Assembly (NCBI RefSeq): GCF_030531065.1
Contig: NZ_JAUNOQ010000004.1
Location: forward strand, 62,001-126,000
DNA length: 64,000 nucleotides
Reading direction: 5' to 3'
From: Phascolarctobacterium sp.
GTDB lineage: Bacteria; Bacillota; Negativicutes; Acidaminococcales; Acidaminococcaceae
The notes under the pieces were generated by a model. That model saw only the letters and a list, made by a program, of their open reading frames with translations, ran no database searches and was not told the DNA's origin. How positions within the stretch are numbered: position 1 is the stretch's first letter; every line of letters starts with the position of its first letter. Below, piece by piece: positions 8,528-15,875 of this stretch. The position numbers and the translations under genes are program-made.

Positions 8528-9363
8528 TAACCTTCACCGCCCAAGCACAAGCCGTAATCGTTCCATACCTCGTACCATTTACGCCCAAGCTTAATTTTAA
8601 TGGCCCCGGTATAGCCAAAAGGATATAATCTAAAGCTGCCCTTGCCGTTTTGCAAACGTACCCGGCGGTTATTACATAAGCCGGCGCTGCACTCAACCAT
8701 TACTTCTTCATCGTCAATATCGCGGGCTAATTTTTCTATAAAATTGCCCTTGTATTTTTGTATAGTAAATTCTATATAATCCGCGCCTGCATCCGGCTGC
8801 AAAGCAACTTCAAAATCACCCTCCAGAGGAAAGCCTTTGCGGTTGGCTTTAAATTCGTACCCGCCAGCCGATAAGGAATAACTGTCCCATAAGGTCATGC
8901 GCGGGTGATCACCCAATACTAAATCGTCGCTGTTGAATGGCAAAAGCTCATAATCCTGATCCGCATCGATTACAAGCTTATCCTTATTTACCTCAAACAG
9001 GCGCACAATAATATCTTTTTCTTCAGCAGCCATAACGCCGGTATCGACCTGAATAATATTACGCGTACCATAAAGCTGTCCCAGCTTGGCAAAATCCATT
9101 TTTATAGAAACGCCTAAGCGATTCAAATCCAGCCATTTAAAGGAACTGGAGCTAATCTGCCGATAGATTTTTACGCTGCCTTCTTTAGCGATCAGAACGT
9201 AAGAATTATAGGGCAGCATATTTTCAACAACGTCCAGACCGGTAATTACTGGCGTTTCTTCCTCAGACCCCTGCTTTACCTCTGCGCGGCAATAGCTCCC
9301 CTTAATTTGTAATTTAACGTCAATATCAGCGTTGCTTTTCGTATTATAGTAAATCTTTAACAT
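8527..9363 (-). CDS. Unrecognised beta-rich protein of the radical-SAM cassette
   Basis: A 278-residue protein I do not recognise. The predicted pattern is nearly all short beta strands with an immunoglobulin-like or tail-domain look; Cys occur at about 25, 235, 240 and 273, and the C-terminus ends in YGLCLGGEG. It follows the Hint-like gene by 9 bp and shares one base with the start of radical SAM gene B, so it is tightly coupled. It may be a virion component decorated by the enzymes, or a scaffold protein; both are guesses from context. Confidence 0.6.
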   Translation of the reverse strand: MLKIYYNTKSNADIDVKLQIKGSYCRAEVKQGSEEETPVITGLDVVENMLPYNSYVLIAKEGSVKIYRQISSSSFKWLDLNRLGVSIKMDFAKLGQLYGTRNIIQVDTGVMAAEEKDIIVRLFEVNKDKLVIDADQDYELLPFNSDDLVLGDHPRMTLWDSYSLSAGGYEFKANRKGFPLEGDFEVALQPDAGADYIEFTIQKYKGNFIEKLARDIDDEEVMVECSAGLCNNRRVRLQNGKGSFRLYPFGYTGAIKIKLGRKWYEVWNDYGLCLGGEG

Positions 9364-9372
9364 TCTGCCACC

Positions 9373-9762
9373 TCACAGCTTAACGCAATAGTCGTTTACA
9401 AAGATATTTTCTCCATCTTCCACAGTCAATTTATAACCTTCTCCACTTTCTTCGCTTAATAATATTTTATCCTGAACTACGCGATAATTCGGCAGCGCCA
9501 TACTAACAGCACCATCCCTGAGTTGCTTTACGCCGTCAATGCTTACGGCCGACCTTGCCCCATAAGCAGTAAGCAGCACTGCATCCGCAGATAAAACAGC
9601 TGCGTTACGCGAAAACTTCAATACACCTTCTGCTGTCTGCCGTTCGATTTTCAGCAGCTTACGCGCCCTATGGCCGCGGTCCACAAGCAAATCTCCTTCC
9701 TGCAGCTCCTCTACGGGTATCGGCCCTTTACTGGTATGCACATTACCTTTGATTACTAACAT
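9373..9762 (-). CDS. Stand-alone Hint (hedgehog/intein)-like protein without the nucleophile
   Basis: A 129-residue protein with a Hint-fold pattern: VHTSKGPIPVEELQEGD near the N-terminus matches block A of inteins (normally C..gT.v.t.dG...i.el..GD), and the C-terminus YKLTVEDGENIFVNDYCVKL matches the 'y.l.v....n.fvn' end block. In this alignment the start Met takes the place of the catalytic Cys1, and no His-Asn pair ends the domain, so classical splicing or autocleavage is unlikely. Its start overlaps the end of radical SAM gene A by 7 bp. It might serve as a peptide-binding or processing partner. Confidence 0.6.
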   Translation of the reverse strand: MLVIKGNVHTSKGPIPVEELQEGDLLVDRGHRARKLLKIERQTAEGVLKFSRNAAVLSADAVLLTAYGARSAVSIDGVKQLRDGAVSMALPNYRVVQDKILLSEESGEGYKLTVEDGENIFVNDYCVKL

Positions 9763-10868
9763 GACGCTTCCTCCTTGTTTATTAGCAATTCATAACCCTT
9801 TTGCAGTAATATTTCTAAAGCAGGAACAAATAACGCTCTTTGCAGCTTGCAATATTCCGTTTTATCCCGCACCAGCTTGCAGCCGCCCTTGCAAAACGCC
9901 AAAGCCTCGCAGGCAAGACACTTCTGGCGATGACGCATAAGCGTTTCTCCGGCCAAAATATTTTGCAGGTAAGTAAAAAAATCGCTATATATGCTGCCGG
10001 CTTTTTCCCTGACGTTATGGCAGGCATATAGATTGCCCTTCAAATCTACGTTTAAAACTGTCAAACCGTTACCGCAATACGCCGTCTGCCTTCGTACCTG
10101 CCCTCTTTGCTTTAAATAAAACTGGCTTGCCTGTCGAAGAATGCTTTCCATATACGCCATTTTAATACTATTCCCCACCCTGGCCTGTTCTTCTGCAATA
10201 TTGGTTACATACGCCGATGCCAGCTGGCGCATTTCACAAGATACGCGCTCATAATCGATATGCAGAAGCCAACGGTTAGTAAGCCCGGTATCCATGATTG
10301 CATCCAGATTGACAGCCAGCGGATGCCCTTGTAACGCCTGGTATTCATCAGAAAGATGCTGAAATGTTTCTAAAAGCTCCAAAGGGTAAGCAGCGGACGA
10401 AATAACGCCGGAGACACCTAAATGACGTATACGCAATAACCTGGCTTTTAATTCACCCTGAGCAAATACGTCGCAGCCTCGCGTGTTCTTCGTTCTGTAC
10501 CCGTCCCATGAAATAGTAACGGAAAAATCGTGCACGTTGAAAAAATCTACTATTTCATCTGTAATAGCTTTGCCGTTGCTTATCACTCCATAGCCTAACG
10601 GCAATCCACGTTTTTCGGCTTCCACAACAATTTGCCGGATAGCAGAAAAATACAGCAGCGGTTCGCCGCCGTAGAATATCAGCCGAAGCCTTTTACCGCC
10701 AGTTTCCTGCGATATCTGCCCAAAGAAATCGTAAATATCAGGATTGATTTTTTGCGTAAGTTGCCCGTTTACTAACGGGTGCTGTAAGCAATAAGCACAG
10801 TTCATATTACAGCTATTGCCCAGCATAATATAAATACGGTTGATACGCCGTTGTAAAAAGCTTTTCAT
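9756..10868 (-). CDS. Radical SAM/SPASM enzyme A of the phage cassette
   Basis: A 370-residue protein with CNMNCAYC (Cys 20, 24, 27) for the SAM-binding 4Fe-4S cluster, GGEP at 67-70 and TISWDG at 118-123. The C-terminal SPASM domain has Cys 265, 283, 317, 320, 326, 330 and 340 with the classical C-x2-C-x5-C-x3-C-x9-C spacing. It resembles peptide maturases of the anaerobic sulfatase-maturase/sactipeptide class. It is the first gene of the cassette; a ribosome site GGAGGTGACC precedes the ATG. It lies just after the tail-tip genes in the late operon, with the RelBE pair inserted on the opposite strand between. Confidence 0.9.
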   Translation of the reverse strand: MKSFLQRRINRIYIMLGNSCNMNCAYCLQHPLVNGQLTQKINPDIYDFFGQISQETGGKRLRLIFYGGEPLLYFSAIRQIVVEAEKRGLPLGYGVISNGKAITDEIVDFFNVHDFSVTISWDGYRTKNTRGCDVFAQGELKARLLRIRHLGVSGVISSAAYPLELLETFQHLSDEYQALQGHPLAVNLDAIMDTGLTNRWLLHIDYERVSCEMRQLASAYVTNIAEEQARVGNSIKMAYMESILRQASQFYLKQRGQVRRQTAYCGNGLTVLNVDLKGNLYACHNVREKAGSIYSDFFTYLQNILAGETLMRHRQKCLACEALAFCKGGCKLVRDKTEYCKLQRALFVPALEILLQKGYELLINKEEASC

Positions 10869-10888
10869 CGGTCACCTCCACCAGTAAT

Positions 10889-10917
10889 TTGACAACGCTT
10901 GCGAGTTGTATTACAAT
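10889..10917 (+). promoter_or_regulatory. Promoter of the toxin-antitoxin pair
   Basis: Perfect TTGACA, a 17-bp spacer and TACAAT, 27 bp before the antitoxin start. It points against the late operon. Confidence 0.8.
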
Positions 10918-10944
10918 ATATTACAAAGAAAGGCGGTGTTTACT

Positions 10945-11169
10945 ATGACCACCATATCCGTAAGACTTAACGACCAGGACAGCGAGTTCATCAAAAAATA
11001 TGCCGAATTTAAAAATATCAGCATCTCCGAGCTTATCCGCCAAGCCGTTATCGAGCGCATTGAAGACGAAATTGATATTCGCGCTTATAACAAAGCCATG
11101 GAAGAATACAGGAAAAACCCTGTAACCTATACTTTGGATGAGATAGAAAAGGAGTTAGGCTTAGAATGA
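10945..11169 (+). CDS. RelB/DUF6290-type antitoxin
   Basis: A 74-residue ribbon-helix-helix protein. The start at 10945 is chosen for its AAAGGCGG site; an upstream in-frame ATG at 10906 overlaps the promoter. The N-terminal MTTISVRLNDQDSEFIKKY is the RHH DNA-binding strand/helix and the C-terminal YTLDEIEKELGLE is the toxin-binding tail. It overlaps the toxin gene by 4 bp. It should neutralise the RelE-like toxin and repress its own promoter. Confidence 0.87.
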   Translation: MTTISVRLNDQDSEFIKKYAEFKNISISELIRQAVIERIEDEIDIRAYNKAMEEYRKNPVTYTLDEIEKELGLE

Positions 11170-11429
11170 ACTACCGCGTAGTTTTAACTCCAAATGCCAA
11201 AAAACAGCTAAAAAAACTGGATAAGCATACGACCACGCTTATCATAGGTTGGTTGCGTAAAAACTTAGAAGGCTGCGCTAACCCACGGCAACATGGCAAA
11301 GCGCTGACTGCCAATCGCAGCGGCCAATGGCGTTACCGCGTTGGCGATTACCGTCTTATCGCCGAAATCGAAGATGATAAAATCATCATTCTAATTCTTG
11401 CTATAGGGCACCGTCGCGAAATATATTAA
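11166..11429 (+). CDS. RelE/ParE-superfamily toxin
   Basis: An 87-residue basic protein with the family layout: MNYRVVLTPNAKKQLKKLDK at the start, a central GKALTANRSGQWRYRVGDYRLI segment and the final IIILILAIGHRREIY. Such toxins cut mRNA on the ribosome. It is translationally coupled to the antitoxin (ATGA overlap). The pair sits within the late region, antisense to it, and probably stabilises the prophage. Confidence 0.9.
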   Translation: MNYRVVLTPNAKKQLKKLDKHTTTLIIGWLRKNLEGCANPRQHGKALTANRSGQWRYRVGDYRLIAEIEDDKIIILILAIGHRREIY

Positions 11430-11448
11430 TTACATACTAAAAAATTTT

Positions 11449-11482
11449 AAGCTGTATGGCATTTTGGCCGTACAGCTTTTTT
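11449..11482. terminator. Bidirectional terminator between toxin gene and tail-fibre gene
   Basis: AAGCTGTAtGGC pairs with GCCgTACAGCTT around ATTTTG; TTTTTT follows on the plus strand and TTAAAATTTTTT on the minus strand. If efficient on the minus strand it would reduce read-through from tail genes into the radical-SAM cassette. Confidence 0.8.
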
Positions 11483-11487
11483 GCATA

Positions 11488-12879
11488 TTAAGAATCGTCG
11501 CCGCAGTCGCAATCACAATCACAATCACAATTGCAGTTGCTTAAAGCTTTCACAGTAGTATGCGTATGGCTTTTGTTAACCAATTGCTGTAAAAGAGCTG
11601 CAACAGTATACGTTCCTGCCGCTACGCCTGCTATTGTATTATATCGACCTTGAGTTTTATTACCACTACCAGTTGTTGACGTATAAGTATTGCTCGTAGC
11701 GTAAGTAGTGTAAGCCGCCTGAGTACTTTTTGTCACCGTAACTTTTGAACTTGCAGCCGAAGCTCCCGTCGCGCCGGTTGCACCGGTTGGCCCCTGTGGT
11801 CCGGTTTCACCTTGGTCGCCTTTATCCCCTTTCGGCCCTTGCGGTCCCATCTCCCCGGTATCCCCCTTGTCGCCTTTGGGAATAACAAAATTTAATGTAG
11901 CTTCCTGCTCCGTCCCCACGTTTTCTACTACAGCTTCAGTACCTGCTTCTCCGGTCGTAACTGTACCTATGGTAATTGTTGCCGCGCTGCCTATAGCGCC
12001 GCTTTCGCCCTGTTCCCCCTTATCGCCTTTATCACCTTTAGGGCCTTTAATATTAACCGTCGCCGGATTATCCAATCCCGCCGCATTTGACCACGACAAA
12101 TCGCCTTCTTCAGATACGGAAGGTACAAAGACATTAACGTGTTTGGACGCATATTCAGCGGCTTCAGCCGAAGCCGCTGCTTCTGACGCGCTGGTTGCCG
12201 CGTTTCCCTCTGACGTTACCGCCGATAATGCCGAAGACGCTGCCGCATTCGCAGAATTAACGGCAGCAGCCTCACTATTAGCAGCGTTTACTTCTGACGT
12301 TTTAGCGGCAGCTGCGCTATTAGCAGAAGCCGTCGCTGCATCAGCGGCAGCTTGTGCGCTTGCTGCGCTAGCCTGTGCGCTAGCTTTACTTTCCGCTGCG
12401 CTGTCGGCAGCTTCTCCCGCCCATGTCTTAGCAGACTTTGATCCGCTGACATTATCGGGGGCACTATCGCTTTCTGCCCATTCCTGTGCCGTTCCCGCCC
12501 AAGTTTTAGCAGACCGCGCCCCTACTACATTATCCGGCTCTGTGCCGCTTTCTGCCCATTGCCTTGCCGTATCGTTCCATGTTTTACTAGAGCGCGCGCC
12601 TTCTACGCCGTCCGGTTCGCTTTCGCTCTCTGCCCACTGGCGCGAAACGTCGCTCCACGTTTTAGAGGAACGCGTATTTTCCCCGGCTGGCGGTAAATCG
12701 CTTTCAGCCCAGGCTTCAGCCATATTCTGCGCTTCCTTAGCGCTGGCGACGGCAGCTTCGGCTTCGTCCTTATAAACGCGCGCCTGTTCCGCAGTATAGT
12801 CGTCCATCGGCTCGGCAACTTCCACCGCCGCGTTATCAATAACTTCTACCTCTACTTCTACACTCGTAGTATTAGACAT
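11488..12879 (-). CDS. Tail fibre with WAES repeats, collagen-like segments and a C-terminal CxC tract
   Basis: A 463-residue fibre. In order: acidic N-terminus, helical segment, four repeats of about 25 residues around 'WAES...P......(R/K)SxKTW' (residues 57-155), a long Ala/Ser-rich coiled coil (156-245), two collagen-like Gly-x-x blocks (279-293, 335-372), a threonine-rich linker, then a module GTYTVAALLQQLVNKSHTH (422-440) and the tail CNCDCDCDCDCGDDS with cysteines at 449, 451, 453, 455, 457 and 459. The same module and tract end another tail protein at 13209-13847. Likely trimeric and at the tail tip for host binding. The cysteine tract is highly unusual for a fibre and may be a modification or metal site. 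Confidence 0.88.
   Translation of the reverse strand: MSNTTSVEVEVEVIDNAAVEVAEPMDDYTAEQARVYKDEAEAAVASAKEAQNMAEAWAESDLPPAGENTRSSKTWSDVSRQWAESESEPDGVEGARSSKTWNDTARQWAESGTEPDNVVGARSAKTWAGTAQEWAESDSAPDNVSGSKSAKTWAGEAADSAAESKASAQASAASAQAAADAATASANSAAAAKTSEVNAANSEAAAVNSANAAASSALSAVTSEGNAATSASEAAASAEAAEYASKHVNVFVPSVSEEGDLSWSNAAGLDNPATVNIKGPKGDKGDKGEQGESGAIGSAATITIGTVTTGEAGTEAVVENVGTEQEATLNFVIPKGDKGDTGEMGPQGPKGDKGDQGETGPQGPTGATGATGASAASSKVTVTKSTQAAYTTYATSNTYTSTTGSGNKTQGRYNTIAGVAAGTYTVAALLQQLVNKSHTHTTVKALSNCNCDCDCDCDCGDDS
11491..11538 (-). repeat. In-frame hexanucleotide repeat encoding the Cys-Asp tract (fibre)
   Basis: Alternating (A/G)A(C/T)-TG(C/T) codons give N-C-N-C followed by four D-C units, then GDDS. 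Three GAT-TGT units are exact repeats. Slippage would change the number of Cys-Asp units without breaking the frame. Confidence 0.85.
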
Positions 12880-13207
12880 TATGCGCCACCCCCTTTATGG
12901 TAAACGCCTTTGTAAAAAAGCAGGTCACTATTTTATCCGTCGAACTATTTATAATTGCCGTATCGTAGATATACGCGCCCGGCTCCAGATTATCCAAAGC
13001 GCCTTTTGGTACAACAACATCGACATAATTATTTCCAGCGTTATAAAAGCTTGCTTCATACATAACTTCTGTAGAATTAGTCGTCGCTTTTATGGCAAAA
13101 ACAAATTTATCGTCGGCTGTCAGCAAATAATTTTTTAGCTTAAACCTAATAGAGAAGGTATCAAAGCGCGATACCGTTATATTTTTATTATTATCAATTT
13201 CTATCAT
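12872..13207 (-). CDS. BppU-like baseplate/fibre-associated protein
   Basis: A 111-residue protein. The start at 13207 is chosen because GGAGG lies 8 bp upstream (inside the end of the previous gene); a longer frame would overlap that gene. The pattern (MIEIDNNKNITVSRFDTFSI, then beta strands, ending in a conserved FTIKG) resembles the N-terminal domain of phage baseplate upper proteins (BppU). It lies between the two CxC-tailed proteins and overlaps the fibre start by 8 bp. It probably anchors the fibre to the tail tip. Confidence 0.6.
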   Translation of the reverse strand: MIEIDNNKNITVSRFDTFSIRFKLKNYLLTADDKFVFAIKATTNSTEVMYEASFYNAGNNYVDVVVPKGALDNLEPGAYIYDTAIINSSTDKIVTCFFTKAFTIKGVAHNV

Positions 13208-13208
13208 A

Positions 13209-13847
13209 TCAAGGTCCTCCGCTGTCATCTCCACAATCGCAATCACAGTTACAGTTATAGTTATAAGAATCTCTCACATATTCCTGTGTATGACTCAAAT
13301 TTACAAGATGCTGGATAACTCTTCGCAGTGTATATGTACCTGCGCTTAATCCCTTATGCGTTCGTATCCTGCCCCTGGTACTTGTTATATCACCTCTGCC
13401 ACCGCTATTCATAGTAGAATCATAGCTTGAAACACTGCTTACAATCGCGTCCCTTTCCGGCTGTGTGCTGCTGGTCACAGTAATTTCCGCCATATCCAGC
13501 AAGCGATCGTCAGTCAGCGTGCCTAAGCCGTTATAGCTTACCAACACTACCTTGCCTGCGTCAGCAGCATTAAACAGAAGCGTACCGGTATTCCAATCGG
13601 CGATACCGTGCTCCGTAGTATTGTAATCCGGCCAGTATTGCCCCTGCGCCGGTTGCGCTGCAACCTCCGTCAGCGCCGCGCCGCTGGAATACTTTACCCT
13701 GAGTGTAGTAGGGTCAGTTTTCTGCGGCACTTCGTTTAAACGAATGGTATAAGGGCTGCTAGTCGGCACGGTGTGCTTCTCATTATTTATAGCCCTGACG
13801 TTAAAAGTACCTAAAAACGGATCCAACCTGTAATCTACTATAGCCAT
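13209..13847 (-). CDS. Tail-tip protein with C-terminal CxC tract
   Basis: A 212-residue structural protein with an N-terminal beta-rich region (residues 1-130), then a linker, the module GTYTLRRVIQHLVNLSHTQ (170-188) and the end NCNCDCDCGDDSGGP with cysteines 199, 201, 203 and 205. The module and tract match the end of the 463-residue fibre although the rest of the two proteins is unrelated. I do not recognise the N-terminal domain beyond its resemblance to tail proteins; the place after the hub-like gene supports a tail-tip role. Confidence 0.75.
   Translation of the reverse strand: MAIVDYRLDPFLGTFNVRAINNEKHTVPTSSPYTIRLNEVPQKTDPTTLRVKYSSGAALTEVAAQPAQGQYWPDYNTTEHGIADWNTGTLLFNAADAGKVVLVSYNGLGTLTDDRLLDMAEITVTSSTQPERDAIVSSVSSYDSTMNSGGRGDITSTRGRIRTHKGLSAGTYTLRRVIQHLVNLSHTQEYVRDSYNYNCNCDCDCGDDSGGP
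13221..13256 (-). repeat. In-frame repeat encoding the Cys-Asp tract (second tail protein)
   Basis: Codes for N-C-N-C-D-C-D-C-G-D-D-S, two D-C units shorter than the fibre copy. The flanking DNA differs from the fibre copy at synonymous sites, so the two tracts are not a recent perfect duplication. Confidence 0.8.
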
Positions 13848-13850
13848 ATA

Positions 13851-15086
13851 TTAACCTCCTTTCAGCTGCTTGATGGCCGACTGCTGCGCCTGCTCCATAT
13901 CCGCAGCCTTGCGTTCTATGCCTAGCAGGTACTTATCTACCGCGAAAACAGGCTCCCCTAACTCAAGGTCTGCCTTAATACCGTCCGTTCCCGAAATGGT
14001 ATAGCTGATTTTCGTTATCGGATAAGTCTCTGCTTTGCCGTCAAGCCTGCGGATTTCCGCCTGTCCGTCGGTACTCATATGCCTCACGTTAAACGTCCCG
14101 TCCGGATAAGGATATTCCAGCTTGACATTTTTCACTTTGGCCGATTTTACAGGGGCCTTGTACTGCGCAATCTGATTCTGTCCCCAGCGCTGCGCGTCAG
14201 CCACCTCATAAGCAGAAGGCAGATCCCATATTTCCTGCCGCAGGCCGTACTCCTTCTGGCTGGCGGTATCTTGTACCGTGCATAGCCAGGCTTCGCCTTC
14301 ATCGTCGATGTTGCCGCCCTTAATCCTTGCCCAGTTCACCACCTTGCTGGCGTCCCACGACGGGCTGTAGGAGCCGATATGCTTGCCTACCGTCAGGCGA
14401 GCCTGTTCGTTGATTTTCGTATCGCGCGGCTTAAAATAAATACTGCGGTATTCGTCCACCCCGTATACATAATCTAAAGCGAAATCTGTGAGCGTATCCA
14501 ACGCTTCTGCCGCCGTTACGCCGTCAAAAACAATCTTTGCCGGCTTATAGCCTACGTCGGGAATTTTAACCGCGTTATATACGAGCCCCTGCGCTTTTTC
14601 CGCCTGGCGGGCAATATCGCGGGCAATCTCGCCTACATCTACGTTTTCATAGGTTTTAAAAATCAAAATATAGTCAAGCTTATTGTAGTACCCGTAGCCG
14701 GTAAATTTGTACTCCGTATCCGTTGTTCCTTCGACGGGCCGCGTCAGGATATAACCGCTGTACCACGGCTGCGAATCGCCGAAAAGATGGATATCAATGC
14801 GCTGCATATAATCAAGGTCCGTATTGCCGGGCAGCTTCTTAAAAGACAGCTGACACTGCCCGCAGCCGGTATTAGTAATTTCAAATTTCAGCTGGCTGAT
14901 AGCGTTGCCTTCGCTGCCGCTACCGAAAATTGCGGTTTTAGTCCCGTCTTTGGCGTAAGCGATAACCGTATATTGCCCAGGATAAAATTCCAGAACCTTG
15001 CCGCGTTCGCTGTCTGAGCCGCTGCCGTTAAGCCTGCCTGCGAATATACTGCGCCCGTATGTGCCTCTACCGTAAAGAAAATTCAT
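13851..15086 (-). CDS. Tail hub-like/tail-associated protein
   Basis: A 411-residue protein following Dit with an ATGA overlap at 15083-15086; GGTGG precedes this ATG, so I prefer it to the GTG at 15095. Sequence features are a beta-barrel-like N-terminus, a 'DIARDIARQAEKA' helix and a mid-domain 'GVTAAEALDTLTDFALDYVYGVDEYRSIYFKPRD' like tail-hub (gp27-like) proteins that read an assembled ring. It probably forms the trimeric hub below the Dit ring, to which the tip proteins attach. No lysozyme domain is present. Confidence 0.65.
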   Translation of the reverse strand: MNFLYGRGTYGRSIFAGRLNGSGSDSERGKVLEFYPGQYTVIAYAKDGTKTAIFGSGSEGNAISQLKFEITNTGCGQCQLSFKKLPGNTDLDYMQRIDIHLFGDSQPWYSGYILTRPVEGTTDTEYKFTGYGYYNKLDYILIFKTYENVDVGEIARDIARQAEKAQGLVYNAVKIPDVGYKPAKIVFDGVTAAEALDTLTDFALDYVYGVDEYRSIYFKPRDTKINEQARLTVGKHIGSYSPSWDASKVVNWARIKGGNIDDEGEAWLCTVQDTASQKEYGLRQEIWDLPSAYEVADAQRWGQNQIAQYKAPVKSAKVKNVKLEYPYPDGTFNVRHMSTDGQAEIRRLDGKAETYPITKISYTISGTDGIKADLELGEPVFAVDKYLLGIERKAADMEQAQQSAIKQLKGG

Positions 15087-15874
15087 ACAAACCACCTGTT
15101 GGTAAATGTAATCTCTACCCTGCCTGCGCCGCCGGTATAAAGCAAAAGGTTTGCTCCCGGCTTAGCGTGCAGGAACTGCCCGCTGAAGGTGTTGATACTG
15201 TTGGCGTTGTCGCGCCACACCGTCCCGTCCTTGCTGTTGATAATGGCTGTCGCAGGCTTAATCAGCAAGGCGTCGGTCAGAGTAAACTTTTCCTTGGCTT
15301 CCTGGTGCCATATGGTTATACCGGACATTTTATTGGCAGGGATAAATTTAAACGTCAAAGGCGTATCCACGCTGCCAAGGTTATGCAATACCATCTCGGC
15401 TTCAATAGTCGGCTGTCCGAATTCATATACCACTTTGCTCTCCTGCGCTTCGTAACGGAACGGATCGGTAAGCAGTAACGAAACCGTAATACTGCTCCAG
15501 CGCTGCTTGAAGCTTTTCTGAAACTTATGCTTGATTTTTGACAGCCCGGCTACATGATAGACGCGGTCGCTGCGCCCGCACGTAAGCTTATAATCCGTCA
15601 TTGAAAAGTACGTATACGCCTGGTTAAGCGCTTCGTCATGGTCTTGCTCAGTCGCTTTACGCATATCAAATTCAACGGTTATCGTGCGCCCGCCAACTTT
15701 CCCGTCGCCTACCATGTCGCTGCCATGCGTAAAGGCGCGCGACTGCAGCTTATTACGAAAAGTGTAACTACCACTATCTGTAAGGCTCCAAGCGAAAGGC
15801 AGAGTATATTCCCGCCCATCCTTGACAATGCGTAACGCCTCATAGGCTGCCTGATATTTAGCCCGCTGTTTCAT
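15083..15874 (-). CDS. Distal tail protein (Dit-like)
   Basis: A 263-residue protein; the start at 15874 has an AGAGGTGG site and follows the tape-measure stop directly. The N-terminal domain shows the belt-like phage tail family pattern (GGRTITVEFDM, LNQAYTYFSMTDYKL, SITVSLLLTDPFRY), and the C-terminal part is a galectin-like beta domain. Dit forms the hexameric ring at the end of the tail tube. Order tape measure, Dit, hub is standard for siphoviruses. Confidence 0.82.
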   Translation of the reverse strand: MKQRAKYQAAYEALRIVKDGREYTLPFAWSLTDSGSYTFRNKLQSRAFTHGSDMVGDGKVGGRTITVEFDMRKATEQDHDEALNQAYTYFSMTDYKLTCGRSDRVYHVAGLSKIKHKFQKSFKQRWSSITVSLLLTDPFRYEAQESKVVYEFGQPTIEAEMVLHNLGSVDTPLTFKFIPANKMSGITIWHQEAKEKFTLTDALLIKPATAIINSKDGTVWRDNANSINTFSGQFLHAKPGANLLLYTGGAGRVEITFTNRWFV

Positions 15875-15875
15875 T

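Noticed and set aside
11867-12775. Plus-strand frame of 302 codons, very Ala/Ser/Leu-rich
   Set aside because: Antisense of the repetitive Ala-rich and collagen-like fibre gene; the composition is explained by that gene.
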